DNA from: Scatophagus argus
Lineage: Eukaryota; Chordata; Actinopteri; Scatophagidae
DNA: 64,000 nucleotides
Direction of reading: 5' to 3'
Assembly: GCF_020382885.2 (NCBI RefSeq)
Contig: NC_058499.1
Coordinates: forward strand, 10,525,872 to 10,589,871
Of this stretch, positions 12,201 to 26,239 are shown piece after piece. Positions within the stretch are counted from its first letter, which is position 1; every line of letters begins with the position of its first letter. Under the pieces are notes generated by a model. It was not told where the DNA came from. It worked only from the letters and a program-made list of their open reading frames with translations, and did not search any database. Both the position numbers and the translations under genes were made by a program.

Positions 12201-15200
12201 CCGTCTTCCATCATGGCCACAAGTACAAGCAGCGCAGTATTTAATGCTGCGAGCTGTGACACCTCCTGCAGCGATGAGACTGACTGACATGGAAACACCA
12301 AACACTCCTCAGGAATCCAAAACACGTGTTTCATCAAGTGGTGTTGATAAGTCAGCATATTCTGCCACTGATGATCCTGGGAGTATCAGTGTCAAGAACT
12401 CCCACTGTGCTGGGTCTCACATCGGGCTATTATGAGGAATCTCGCTGATCTCTCCTGCGGTGAACACTTTGGACAGGTCAGCTAAAATGGAGGGTGAGAA
12501 CCACACCAGAGACCGGGCAATGTTAAGTCAACACCACTAAACAGTCTGCCCCGTTGAGAGGTCAGCCATCCCCACTTCCTTATGACCTCTGAACCCTGAC
12601 TGCTTGCCCACAGCACTGTGCTGTCTGTTCTATCCCGCCTATCTGTCAGCCTGCCCATCTCACTCTCAAAAAGCACCTCAAAGCTGAAACTGAAATGCGG
12701 AACCTTACTATGAACAAGAATAGAGAAAGGGCTAACCCAGCTCATCTCATGAAAAGTCTGAATGAAACGCAGCGGCTTGTGTCATGCTTCATAGAAAAAT
12801 GGTCTGGGACAGAGGCCAAGGCGGCATAAGCCACAACAAAGACATTGTCCTTAACATGCTCAGGGGAATAAGAGGGATTTGTTCTAATAGTTAAAGCCAA
12901 AAGTGTTTTTGTTCAACAAGCGCTTGTGTGTGACTAGTCTCAAGCTGCATTAGCCTTTCAAAATATGTTTTTTTCCCAGCTCAGGGCCAGGATGTCTGAA
13001 GCAGATTTCATTTCTTCATGAGGAGTGGGTGATTTCCTTGTGTATATAGAGACGTGGCCCAGTTAGATAGCACTGTCTGCACAGGCTGGAGTCAGGGTTC
13101 CTCGGCTCATAGATAAGAGAGAGACAGTTTTGTGTGTGCCTGTGTGTTTGTGTGTATGACAAGAGCAGAGAAATATGAGTAGCCCTCTGGGCAGGGCCTC
13201 AAATCTGTGATTGTTTTTAGACTAATGGTTACTGAAAACAAGGAGCAGAACTACAGAGAACACGTAACTTGCTGCAGTAAGTTTTGTTTATCTGTTGACT
13301 ACACCGGGTGAAGGGCCAGGACAGTACCTCTGCAACTGGGACTGTCATGGAGACTGAGAGGTTTCCATGAAAAGCCCAAGTTCACAGTTGCAGAGGTTCC
13401 TCTGTTATAGTAAGCCAAGTGATGTTTATGTCAGAGGTTTTCCTCAGGGTAGCATACCTAGATTATTAACTTTACATCAAATATGGTTTTAGGTCATGTT
13501 ACTCCATTTTCAAAGAAAACAACCTGGCTGGAGTCGACTTCAGTGAATTTTGATTAAAGGTTGTAACATAATCTGCTCTGCTCTGGATCAATGGCCTGAT
13601 GGCCATGTCAACTCAGCATTTTGCTGAATGAGTCCGGAGCAATAAATCAGCTACATTAATTATGATTAAAAGGAAACCCAGCTCATTCTTAAAGAAGAAT
13701 TTTTGCTGGAAATATGATGCAAATATTTATATAAGTGGTGCTACATGACCAGAGAAAACAGCGAAAAGGGGCTGTGGTGTACCTGGAGTGGAATCATAAG
13801 AGTTGTGGCCTTCACTGTTATACAACGACCATTGCTGATGGAAATGTGTGACTCTGGTAGAAATGTTCACAGACAAGGTCATGTTTTATTCATATTATGT
13901 TTAGTCATGTTTGCCGACTTTCTTCAGCGCTCTGACATTTGTCTGGAAGTTATAGTAACAGGCGACCAAATGAAATGCATTATTCACTTGTAGAAATTAA
14001 TTACAGATTTCGCTGGGTTTCAGCATTTTTGGAAACATTTGATACAATGTAAGTATCCAACTAAACAAAATGTATAAGTGCTAGCTAAAGTTGTTCATTG
14101 TCCAAGGTAACCGTTATTACAACTGATGGGTGGACATCTAATACAGTGAATCAAAGTAAAAGCTGGAACTTTTGCAGTCCTTCAACATCAAGTTGAAAGC
14201 AGCTAACTACAGGAAAGCTTCTAGACGTTGCACCCTAATGAATATTTATTTTATTTTGTATGTGGTAGTGTATATTTTCATATACCACCAAGATTAGAAT
14301 GATACAAATAATACAAAAATCGGCAAAGATTACCTTTAAGGGATGCTAAAGGGACTACTATACTGAAAGATAAAAGGAAAGGAAAGGAAAAAAGGAAAGA
14401 TCAAATGTAATAAGACAAGTTCTAAGTTTTGGGAAGAGGCGGGGTTGCTGGGACTGCAGCGTCGGACAGAGCTGGGACACTGACGCCTACTGATCTGCAT
14501 CCCTGGCACCTCTATGCAGACTGTTGTTGAGAGCAGGCCTGCTGGCCCTTTCTTTGCAGAGCCGGGCAGATTTGAGTGGTGCCGCAGCCCAGCAGCTGGG
14601 ATGTGCAGTGAATACAGTCTGCATAGATAAACAGTGCCTTGTTTAGCTGTTTCTTTGCCGCTGCTGAGCCAGCTGATAACAGCAGAGGGAGGGCAGGCGT
14701 CCCTTGGCGGCAGTGGACAAGGCCTGGGGAGGCAGACACTCTGGCAGCAGCAAGCTCCCTTCCCACATCCCTCACTGGCCCCGGTCTAGCTAATCTTTCC
14801 TCTTTTCTTCTCTGTCTGTTTTCAAAGAGGAGGACTGCGCCAGTTAATTACCAAGTGAGAGTGAAAACTATCTGTCAGTATGGTCTGCAGTGGAACAGAG
14901 AGAGAGAGAGATGGACATCTAGAAGATAATCAGTGCTGGACACTGCTACATTCATGTGCACATGTGCATTATTTTTCTCTGTCTCCCAACAAAAACCTTT
15001 GCTCACTGTGCAAAGGCTAGGTTTTTGGGGGCTGTGATCTTTTAAAACCAATTTTTCTGAATACCACTTGAAATTACATTAATTTGGGACAAAGTTGTGT
15101 AGAGGTCTGATAAACAAAGTTACTAGTCTACAGTGGCCCCACAGTACATAGAAGAGAGATGAAGTTGAACTGCTCTCCCCTTCAACACCACAAGCTGTCA

Positions 15201-18200
15201 TCTCATTGTCTTGGCCCGGCACCAGACGCTGGAGTAATTGCAGCAGTGTGGCATTGTGGGGAATATTTTGCATTCCTACTTTCACAAGGAAGTTTTTCTT
15301 CTTTCCCTGCCTCACACTGAAACCTGCCACAGATAAAACATGTTCCAAACAGTGTTATTTCCACAGTCACCCTGAGTTAATGCACGTATGTGTGTCTGCA
15401 TCAGGAGCTAGAAAAGTAATATTATCTGCTTTCAAAAACTAATTCCACTCTACAGTGCAGTGAAAGATGGAGCTGATAAGTGTGTGTGTGTGTGTGTGTG
15501 GCTCTGGGTGATGAAGGTGGTGTAAGGATTATCAGTATTCACGAGTGATTAACAGAAAAATTCTTGTGAGATTTCAGACCTCAGAGAGTGAGGATGTGTT
15601 TCTGGTTAAACAAAAAGGATTTTACTCCTTAACCACAAGATCTAGCTCTGTAGGAATCATTTCTATGATGTTGGACATTAAAAGTAACAATCTCAGCCTG
15701 TGAGGGCCAAAAACAAGCACGTTTAGTGGATCCAACTTTGATGTTCAGAGTTACCTCAAAGGATTACCTTGCAGCCATTGTGGCTGTGTTGGCTGAGTCA
15801 ATGTACTGGACTAATTCCAAAACTTTTGATAAATGTGAATAATTTACAAACCAAAAATATCTAAACATATGACCCACTTGTAAAAATATGAGAATTCCTC
15901 TTTAAATGGTAGGGTTTGGCATATAAAATCTGTAAAAGTAGGACTAAAAACTTTTAATTTCCCATATCTTGTTATGAATTGAACTCAAGGTCTCTCCTTT
16001 GTCCATCCACCCCCCCACTATGTCGATTTATCATGTTAGCCCTCAGAACCCTGCTGATAGCCCAAACATACCAAGGATCAGCAATCAATAATGGGGGAAT
16101 GTTTTACCCAGAACATATGCACCACCCCCCCTCCATCAGACCACCCCCCTCCATATGCTTGACTTAAGAGACCACATCTGTTTTTGATATCCTTGCCTCT
16201 GTGCTGCAGAGTTACTTAATCAAGTGTACTTTCTGAAAAGCAGAAACAATCACAAATACAGACAAGGGCTCAAGCCAATACCAACACAAATCCATACCCT
16301 TTTATCGTACACCAAAGAACTAAAGAACAAGATTTCACTGTGACTACTGGGCTTGGTGGATATGTTCAATAATGAGCAACCGGAATACACGCATATGCCT
16401 GAAAGATATTGTGAAATATCAGAGTATGGCAGCCATTCTGACTCCTGATCAACTTGCATGTCACAAGTGGCTCTGGGATTCTTGCAGTTACACATGGATG
16501 TCAAGTTATGAACTCCACTGAGTGACAGTGGAATTTATCAAGAAAAGACAGAATTTTTTCCAATGTGATCCCATGCTGGCATTCCTTGGGCTCTTTTATG
16601 ACTATGACAGGTCAGAAGGGTTCAGTTCTGCCAGACACCAACATGGCACTGTCAGTTTACAGCATTCTCTGATTCTGCACAGCAAGGCCTCCATTATAAT
16701 TATCAGTGCAATTAACTGATTCACAACAATTGCCTGAACATACTCAGACATCTCATCACTCACAGTTAAAAGCCCTTTGCCTCAGCAGAAAGCTATTCAG
16801 CGTACTTGAGAAGGTTCTCCCCTGTGCTGGGCAGTCCTTGCTCAAACAAACTAGTGACTCAAATTCATAAATAATACTGACTAGTGGAATGCATCACACC
16901 TCTCCACATTTCACCTGTCTCATTTGAGCACGTACGCTGTGACAGGTACATGCAGGAAGTCACTCTTAAGAAGTTGCCTTTGTTTTGAGGCTAATGGAGG
17001 AAGAGAATGGGACAACATTGAGCAGAAAAGATGGAAAGGTTAAGTGAAGTGTGCTGGATGCGCACTGCACCTCTCTCAACACCTATCCCCGACCCTATTA
17101 TGTAGCAAGAAACTATAATAATGCGTAAGAAATGCACAGGTGCTGTCTCTCCTTTATTAAAGATATCACTGACAATTTTATGTGAATGACTAATCTAATA
17201 AGCACTCGAACTGGTTCACAGCTTTGGGAGGTGCATAATAAAATACATAATAAAGGGCCTGGTTCTGAAAAATCTGATATTAAATAAATAAATACTTTTG
17301 CCTACAGTCAAAAGCTGACAGACGCCATAAGCTTCAAACTCCACCCAAACCTGCTTGTCCACCATCAACAAGTAGGGGCACCGGCCATGATTCATCCCAG
17401 ACAAAGCAAACAATGACCTGACCTTGATGATGGAGATAGAGTTAGCATGTCACTGGAGGGTGGGTGATAACATTTGTGACCTATGCCTCTGGCCAGCTTC
17501 GTGCCTGGCTGGCGCTCTGCTGGTGCCATTCTGTCTTCTGCATACCAGCTGATTGAATGTTTCTTGTCTGTTTCTCACAGCAGATTGCAAACTGTCTAGC
17601 CATCCTTGGACACCCCCGCACACCATCAACTCCACCCATATTGCCATGCTCGACTGCACACTGTGAAGAAATGAGCGCTCCCAGAGCTATCTGCTTCATC
17701 AGACCCTGATGATAGTGTGGAGACTGGCGTCTGAGCTGACCGATAGCCGTCGGGCGCTCTCTGTTCAGAAATAGAGATGTGCAAGAATGGAAAAACAACC
17801 AAACTCAGCCATCATTTCCTCTCAGTCTTCATTGCTGTTGTTGCATCATCAGCGCATGTGTAAGCAAATGTTTTAATCCCAGTTTGACTCACACATAATC
17901 CTTTTGTTTTTTGTAAAAGGTACAACAAGCTCGACATCTCTCTCTCTAATGTTGAATTCTATTCAAACACAGTGTGCACTAGAGGACGTGCCTCACTACA
18001 TGTCTCCCTCTTCCTGATTTTTCTCTTCAGTTGAAAGGTGAGGTGACTGCAGTTCAGAGGTTGAGTACTGGTGTGCTGTGCATGTGTGCTGCTACTTCCT
18101 GTAGACTGTAAGTCTACTGGTAGTCTGCCGACAGGGTCACCGCGCAGGACTTTGTATTCAAAGAGGAGAACAAACAACAGAGACCCAGACCCCCCCCCCC

Positions 18201-19954
18201 ATTCCCGAATCTTGGCGTCTAAAAACTCAATGACAAAGCTCATGTTCACATCTGTGATGTGTGTCGGCAGTGACTGGGAAGACATTCTAACTCCTTTCCC
18301 AAGTTAAGCTTGAAGATCAAAAGTTTGAGAGAATTACCCCTCATGTCAATTTTTTCATCAGTTCATGAAAACAAAACACAACATGAATATGTTTTGAAAT
18401 AAACCCATAAGGCAGTGAATGCTTAGCTTTTTTCAGCTAACTGGCTACTCTGACTATAAGCAGGGTCAGTGGAGACTCCCAGTAAATGGTCATGTCGCCA
18501 GTGCTCGCTGTTGCTGAGTCGACTGACGAAATAATGAACCGCACAGGCCTGTTTGATTTCCTCTGGAGACAGCTGAGCGGGAGTCTGATCCACATACAGC
18601 CCTGGCTCCCACTAACCCAATCTGCTTCACCCCGCTCTTTCTCTCTGTCTCTGACCAAGAGACGGCGTCTATGCAGGTTTTTTTTTTAGGGTACATCTTT
18701 TCACTGTGATTCATCATAAATTAAAAAGCTAGGAGCTCAGTTGCACAGCTGAAATGCCCTCTCTGACTGCCTGACCACGCTCCACACTGTCTGAGCTTGA
18801 TTCCATTTCCTCTCATGTCCATTTCGTTGCTATTGTAGCAGACCAATATTTCACATGAAATAGTGTGTTTCCAGGGAAACATTGAGCCATGCAGTTTGTG
18901 GTACACACTGATCATGCTAAAATTAGACAGCTGGCATGTATGAATATTTTATGTCCCGCAATATTATATAGCTGTACATACAGACTCTGCTGTCAGGTGA
19001 AAACAGTGATTTTGGACAAAATGCAGTGCACTGCACTAAGGCAGTAACATAATTGTAGGTCCATGATGTTACAGTGCAAAATTCAGAAGGAGTGGTAAAG
19101 GCGCAGTCATGAAGGAGCACACCAAATCCAGTATTTTTCTGGGAAACGAGGAGGTTGGCTAGCATGCAGGCAGTCAGTGGTGATGTGTCTTGGCAGGCAC
19201 AGATAGGGGCAGTGTAGTCACGGACCCAGTCATCATCATCTGGCCACACATTCCTACCCTATCTGTGCAGTAAACTGGATCTCCTTCTCCCTCTTATCAG
19301 CTGTCAGGAATTTTCTATCAGAGGGCCTCTTTCTCTCTCTCTCCCTCACTATCTCTTTTGCTCTCTTGTTCTGACTCCCTGGCTCTTTTTTCTTTCTTCC
19401 TGTCCCTTCCTTGAAGCTGCAGAGCTGACACAGAGCAGAAACGGTTAATGGTCATTAAGATAAGGAAGCAAGGAGACGTCAGGCGGCTCCTAGGACAGGC
19501 TGGAACCCAAACAGCTCTGGTGCCTACTGCGTCACCACAGCAGGAGGCCCTTTGCCCCCAGGAAGCACCACTTACAAACGACAGACTGATAAAACAAACT
19601 GACACGTTTAATAAATACAATTAACATAACATACTGTTTTTGACCCATTTCGCTGTATTTCACAGGCCTTACAAAAAAGTATGGTACAGTATATTTCCTC
19701 AATATGTCTCTGCCACGCTGTTGACTAAAACTTTTTTCTATCATTTTATGTGTATTGTAGTTTTTAATTGTTATTTTATTCACTTCACTGTTTTCTTTGG
19801 CTTCCTTGTGTCTTTAAATGTTGTTCTAATGAATTTCCTTGCCTTATCTCACCTGAATTCCCTTTGTATTTGAAATATGCTTTGCTTACGAGTTCAGGTT
19901 TTGTCTGAGAAAGAGACAAACATTTTCTCTTTTCAGTGGAACAGTACATACTAT
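9201..19954. other. Intergenic DNA, no gene recognised
   Basis: No supportable gene. Visible content includes (GT)n tracts at 9,993-10,018 and 15,481-15,500 and a GGAAA-type purine run near 14,375-14,400. More complex, GC-richer islands that look unlike the AT-rich background lie at about 10,030-10,250, 11,640-11,960, 14,440-14,800 and 17,440-17,770. AGCTGATAA sites fall at 14,671, 15,471 and, on the minus strand, 19,294-19,302. The 141-codon minus frame at 10,753-11,178 ends in low-complexity Phe/Leu/Ser repeats derived from a GA-rich strand and is not taken as a gene. Confidence 0.5.
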
Positions 19955-20875
19955 AGATGTGGCAGATTAGTTGACTGGACGATTAAACGTCGCTGCTCTG
20001 GCTAGTCAGTCCTGGAAACACGAGTCAGTTAAACCTGTTTTATTAATGTGTACATTTAATTTACATATTGACATAAATAGCACTGAAATGTTATGTCCTC
20101 CTAGTCAAATCTTACTTTATAAAAAGTGAGTATCTGTTACTTATGTTAGAAGCGGAGGTTAGCTATTGTAAGATGCTATACAACATTTATTCAGACAATG
20201 TTTACACATATAGAATAAATTGTACTCAGTTTTGCCTAGCATTTTTCCTTACTTTTAGAGCAGTTAGCTCTACAAATGGTGTGGGATTGTAGCTGAGACT
20301 GAGGCTGGATATCAGAAACTGCATCATAAACCTGAATTTTCGTTGCCTGTCCCCTGCTGTTTCAATCTGCCCACTCCACCAACTTGACTCATTCTGTAGA
20401 TGGAAATGGACTGCAACGAGCTGATAAGTCGCTCTGATACCAGGAAAGCATCTTCCACCCGTGTTGCAATTTTTCTCCCATGACCGTGTAACTAGTGGAG
20501 GGGCCAGCTTCTCTTCCTCTTTCATAGAAATAAAAGCATTTTAAATGAAATTATGTATGTTTAGATTGGTCCATATTTCCAATCTAATGCTCTGAATTAC
20601 TGAATTCTTTATCCTAATATGTAATTTCAAAATTTCTATTCTTGTAATATTCCTACAGTTTCAGTTCATTTTGAATTCATTTACAGCTGTTTTATTTGTG
20701 TATTCGTAGCTTTCGTGGACACTTTTATTTCATGTCACAGTCACGGTAAGAGTCAGGTAAAGATAACCTGGTCTGCCTTTCCAGGAAGAAAGAGCGAGTG
20801 TGCCATGATCACTATTACCAACTATCAACAGTCAAGCACCTCGACAATTATTCGTTTTGCAGTAGCCCTAAGTAT
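19955..20875. repeat. Possible degenerate hAT-type nonautonomous element
   Basis: The left end reads 'gattagttgactggacgatt'. The right end, on the complementary strand, begins 'tagggctactgcaaaacgaa' followed by 'taattgtcgagg'. Both resemble the 'TAGGGCTGCAACGATTAATCGTCGA' style ends of fish hAT repeats. The two ends are badly eroded, I could not identify a clean target-site duplication, and the interior is unremarkable, so the call and its limits are tentative. Confidence 0.25.
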
Positions 20876-23800
20876 TTTTAAATTACGTTTGAACTTTTAA
20901 TTTAGCTGGTGTCCCGTTTAAACCGTTAAGCAACCTGTTTAAGTTCCTCCTAGATAAAAACGAGCCTAGTCACATCTTTGTTTGAAGTCTCAACATGCAC
21001 AGAGAAACTCTGAAGCTAAATATCTGATGTAAAATACACTACTTCAATATGGGAATTTTATGGTGTATTTTGGATTAAAGCTGAAAAATGCTGTGTGTAC
21101 AATACCACTTCACCACTGTCCTGCCCTGCATGTCATCTGAACATCTGGTCTCCACATACTGCAAACTATAATATGGCTACAATTCATGCCACTGTATCCA
21201 TAATCCTGTAGTATCAATGCACAGGCAGAGGGGTCTCTCTTTCCTCTTTCTCCCTCCCATTCACCCTTGTGTGATGACAGACCCCTGAGAGGAGCCCTTT
21301 GTTGGTAATTGAGCTTACCTCATTTTCAAAATACCAGAAGCCCTGCTGGATAATAAAAATGTGCCTATACTGGGGTACATATTTCTGGCAGAAGCCAAAC
21401 AGCTCTGTGCACAGAAAACAGAGCTGTGCTTGTTGAATTTGACCAGAAAGAAGGAAAAGGTTTGTTTAATTCATTCCCTCACTTTTCTTTGGTTAAGATC
21501 TTTTTCCCCCTGCTGCCTTAACTACAGTAGGAGAGTGGCCTTGCGTGAAGCCTGGATCACTGGGACCTTAGTAATATCCACCAGGGAGCCTGTAATTACT
21601 CAGACAGAACTGCTGCCATCAGGCCACGCCTCCAGCACTCTGCAGGCTTGGCGGCCTGTAAACGTGTCAGTGGCAGGATGTCTCTCCTCCTCTCTCTTAT
21701 ACGTTTTCTTACACACAAGAGAAGGGCAAACACAGTCTCTCAAAAAACATAAATTACAGAAGTGACCTTCAGTGTCAACCTATTTTTCTTGGATCAGGTT
21801 AAATGACCCAATGATGTTGTTGGCCATGAAAACAAATGTCAGCAGTCACCATGTAGTGTAATAATGCCAGGTTTGTAGCTACAAGGCAAGGTGACAACAG
21901 CTCCTGGGTCATGTAAAGTTTTTCCATAAATCAGGACATTATTTTAATTGAGAGCCTCCACTAGGCCTGTATAACAGTACTGCCAATCACTAGAAACTGC
22001 TCTAGTTCTAACATGCTCTAACATTCAAGATGAACTTGGATAACAATGCAATTTACACAATCTCTTCCATACTATTGGTGGAGCAAGCGACACAGGGTCG
22101 CACGCGATCATACATAAGCACACAGAAATGCTTTACTTCTCATAACTTGCACACAATCTTGAGCACTAACTATTGGCTATCTTACCATCAGTGTGGAGGC
22201 TGGCAGACACAAGTCTTTGAAATGTGATCCTTGTCCCGGCCAAGTCCTGCCTCCATCACCCTAATTGGATGATTATAGCCAGAACAACATTATTCTAACA
22301 TGGAGTGAGAAGGAGGAGTCCTTTAATGCTAAGTAAATTCCTCCTGACTTGCTATTTGTACCCGTGGCAAAGAGTTACCAACTTCACGCTGTCACGACTG
22401 GGAACAAAGCAGGGTTTGGCTTGGCCCTGTCAGCGTTCTAGCTATTTCAGTGGCCATCCGTGTATCAGAAAATCCTAAAAACAGACAAAGCCTCTTGAGT
22501 ATTTGCTTAAACTTTCAGTGCCCCATAATCATGCCAGTAATGATAGTGTGTTTGCTTTGTCCAAACACTGGGGGCTCCGTTCAAAACACATAGAAACACA
22601 CAGATACACATAGGCATATACACACAGAGAGCGCTGGGACGATGATGGATGTGAACAAATTACAGGTCACAGGCTCCGAGTCTCCTTCTAGTCATTTAAA
22701 TACACAATGTGCATAAATATAGGAAGACTATGCTAAAATCACATTAAGTTTATAATGAAACAATCTATTAGTAATTAGTAATGCTCACATCAGGGGCAGC
22801 CAGATGTTGGCAGCAATGATACTCCAACTGAACCTAAGGCTAAAACAGAATAACACACTGATTTTATCCTTATTAGAGCTGGATATTAGTTTGGTTATGT
22901 TTACCCAACAAGTCATCAAATTATTTTTATCCAAGTATTTAGAACTCTTAGTAATGAGAAACACCCGTACATTATATGGTCCAGGGATACATGATGTAGC
23001 TGAGTCAGGGGCAATGTATTCCTGAGTGATTTTGTTGGGATTCATTAAAACCCTGAATAAAAATAAGATTAAATATCAAAGGCTTTGGTTTAAAAAACAA
23101 CATCCAGCCCAAGGGGAAAAAACTGTCCAATTACCTACAATGTGCCAGGCTGCTTGCCAGCTGAAAAAACAGGTCATGGAAAATGTACACATCCAGCGCA
23201 GAGAAAAAGGCAAAACCACACTTACATAAGGCATCCAATGGCATTGTCATTCTTCAAAAAAATGAATAAATAAATAAATAAAATAAAATAAAATAAATCT
23301 CTCCTTTGTTTACAGTACCCAGAAATTCTGCTGGCAGTGTGTGTTTGCGTTGGTGTGCCGGCACACACAACAAGCTAAATTCATGCACAGTCATTTCCTC
23401 ACTGTTGACTGAAGTGAGACAGAATAAATTACAGTAACACAAACCCATACACTAAATCAAGTTCTAATGTTTGCATCACCTCTGGCCTCTACACTGCATT
23501 AACAGCCTAAAGTGTGCCAAGGCATTACTATAACAGCAGCAGTATATAACCATGCTGTTACGTGGTTTTCTAAATAGAGAGCATCCTATCACGACACTGA
23601 GTGAGTGTTAGTGAGAAAATGGGAACATGTTTCCTGAATGCTCCACAGAGGGAATGAGCATTCGCCTTGTCACAAGGTCAGGGTTCACTTCAGGGGTGCA
23701 GAAGCAGGAGAAGTCACATGACCCCCTCAACGGCAACTGACATTTGAGGTTACGGGCTGCCAGGCCTTCAGCAGGTGAACAAACACTTCACTCTATATTC

Positions 23801-26199
23801 TCAACATGTCTTGTAGCAGCTTCTGGGGAGCTGATGCTGTCATCACCTGGCACACAGCTGGAGGTAACGCTGTGAGCAGTGTTTTAGCTTTAGTCGTAGT
23901 GGGTCTATGATTAAGATTTCTATCCCTAAACTATAATATGTGAGCCAGAACACATTGAAGCACTACTAATAATAGTTAAGTTGCACTAAGCTGCCGTTGT
24001 TCTTAAGAGTGATACCAGATGACCATGCAAAGACACAGAGGGTTGTTTAACGACATGTAGTGCTGCTCTGCAGGTACTACCAGAATTCTCAGAGACTCCT
24101 GTAACTGGCTAATGATAAAATGCTGCATAAACAAAATCTTTTTAAGCCATTTCCCAGGTTGTGACTCTGCTTCCTAAACCAAACAAAGAAGGTAGCTGGG
24201 ACTGATATATGTCGTCATTCAATTTATACAGCATGAACCCAAATTAAGAAACGTTATCACAGGATACTTGTCGACAGAGTTTTCCATTGTTTTATATTCA
24301 CATACAAAACAATGTACAGTATTTACCGGTGGTTTTTTTGTGTCACACAAAATGAGCAAGAAGACACGTCTACTCTGGCTGAACAGGAAATACGGTAGAA
24401 ACTGGAAAAACAATTCAAAATCTTTCATATCTTGAACAGTATATTATAGTACAGTACATTAGCAAATGAACAGTATATTTTTGCATCCAGATGGAGAGAA
24501 GTAGTAGAAGTAGAGAACATTTATATATAATTCAAAATGACTTGTGACATGTGTGTGCCAGACCTGGGTGGCATTTCCTCTGAATGCAGCAGACAAAAGC
24601 TAACCCAAGAAACACATGCCTCAGAACAAAAAATAAATCAAGGGTTAGGGCCTATACATAATAAAAAAAGTGTCTGTCATCCAGTGTCTTGTTTGTTTGT
24701 ACTCCTTCCCAGGCTGCCTGGATTCATTAACACATAGTCCTTGGCAGCACCCTGTCTGGCACAGGGTTGAGCTGGAGGACGACCACAGCTGTGCAGTCTC
24801 CGCACAGCACACCAGGAGATGAGGACATGTCTTCTCTGCCCATCTACACTCAGCATTACCCCACCCTGAACAGCACCCTCCTCTGGCACAATCCATTCCC
24901 TTCACCCTTGATTTGGTGTCATCTAGCTGAGTCTAGAGGGCAAATGTGTCGAATATTTTTATGTTTTGGTACAAAAGATGCACTTAATAAAGAGTAAAGC
25001 TTGTGAAATTCTAGACTATAGAAACAATGAGCAGAGTGGATGCTGGATGGAGAGAATGAGTGGGAGTAGACTACCATTTAGAGACCAAGGAGGCAGTCCT
25101 AAGATGTTGTGTTCCAGTCATTACTGCCTTGTTTAAACCCTCTCAGCTGGCCAGGTACTCCCCCCTCCACCCCTCCTAACCCTCACTCTCACCCACAATG
25201 CATCTGGAGCAAGGCCAGGGCTGCTGTTAATTTGGCCTCATTATTAAGTTAAATGCAGCGCGGGCGGCGGTGCTAGAGCTAATGAGCAGTGTAGAGCTGG
25301 CTGTGCTGCTCCCAGCCTCCTGTCCCAGCCATTAGAAAAATTAGACAGTGGAAAATGAGTCAAGGGTTGTGGAGGCCTTAATTGAAGTCTTGAATGAAAC
25401 TATCTCTGATCTGAATAAACCCTCAGCCCCTCATTTCGAAATAGAACAGCTCCTGCTGGAGCCAGCTTGTGCATTTATATCAGTAAAATCAACATGGTGT
25501 AAAAGGTGGTAGGTGTCTATAATATGTTCCTGCCATTGTATGTGCATATGCATGTATTTATATGTATATATGTGTTAGAGAGACCCCTTTTGATCGTGTT
25601 TATGAACAAGACAGCATCTGAGCTGTGTGGGTGGCAGTGAAACTAGCTTTAGAAGAGACACAAGGGCTCTACAAAAATATACATGTGAGAGACAAACATG
25701 GCACTCAAAGACAAAGTTACACTTACAGTTTTTAACGAGCTGGAAAAAAATACTTAATTCTACGGCACAAACTGTTCAAAGCTGTCCACTAGTCCAGTAG
25801 AGAATATCCCACTCAAGTAATCTTGGAGGTCGTCTATCATCTCGCCACTCAGTCAAGACCGTGAGAGACTGGGAGGTTTAGGAGTTTCTATGTTTACATG
25901 ACTTTGAGGGTTTTTCCTTTGCAGCCTTGTTAAATTGTCCAAACACGACCACACTGGCATTCATTTGCACTTTATCCCAACACAGCTTATCCTGACCACA
26001 CATTGACAATGTTTTTCTGGGAGATACTGGTGAGATGGCTGGCCAAATCTTTGAAACCAAATCAGCAGCTTACAGAGATCAGCAAGAGGCTCCATTTCGA
26101 TATTAAAAGAAAGAGAAAGATCAGTTCTCTGTTTAGATTTGGCTGAACTCTAGGAGGAGATAACAGCCTGAGGTTGGAGGAAAGGAACATGGGAGACAG

Positions 26200-26201
26200 A
26201 C

Positions 26202-26238
<37 letters not shown>

Positions 26239-26239
26239 G
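26200..26239. repeat. (GAT)n microsatellite
   Basis: About a dozen uninterrupted GAT/ATG triplets, followed by a short GT run. Its minus-strand reading gives a long His tract inside a chance open frame, so the apparent poly-His protein is not a gene. Confidence 0.9.
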
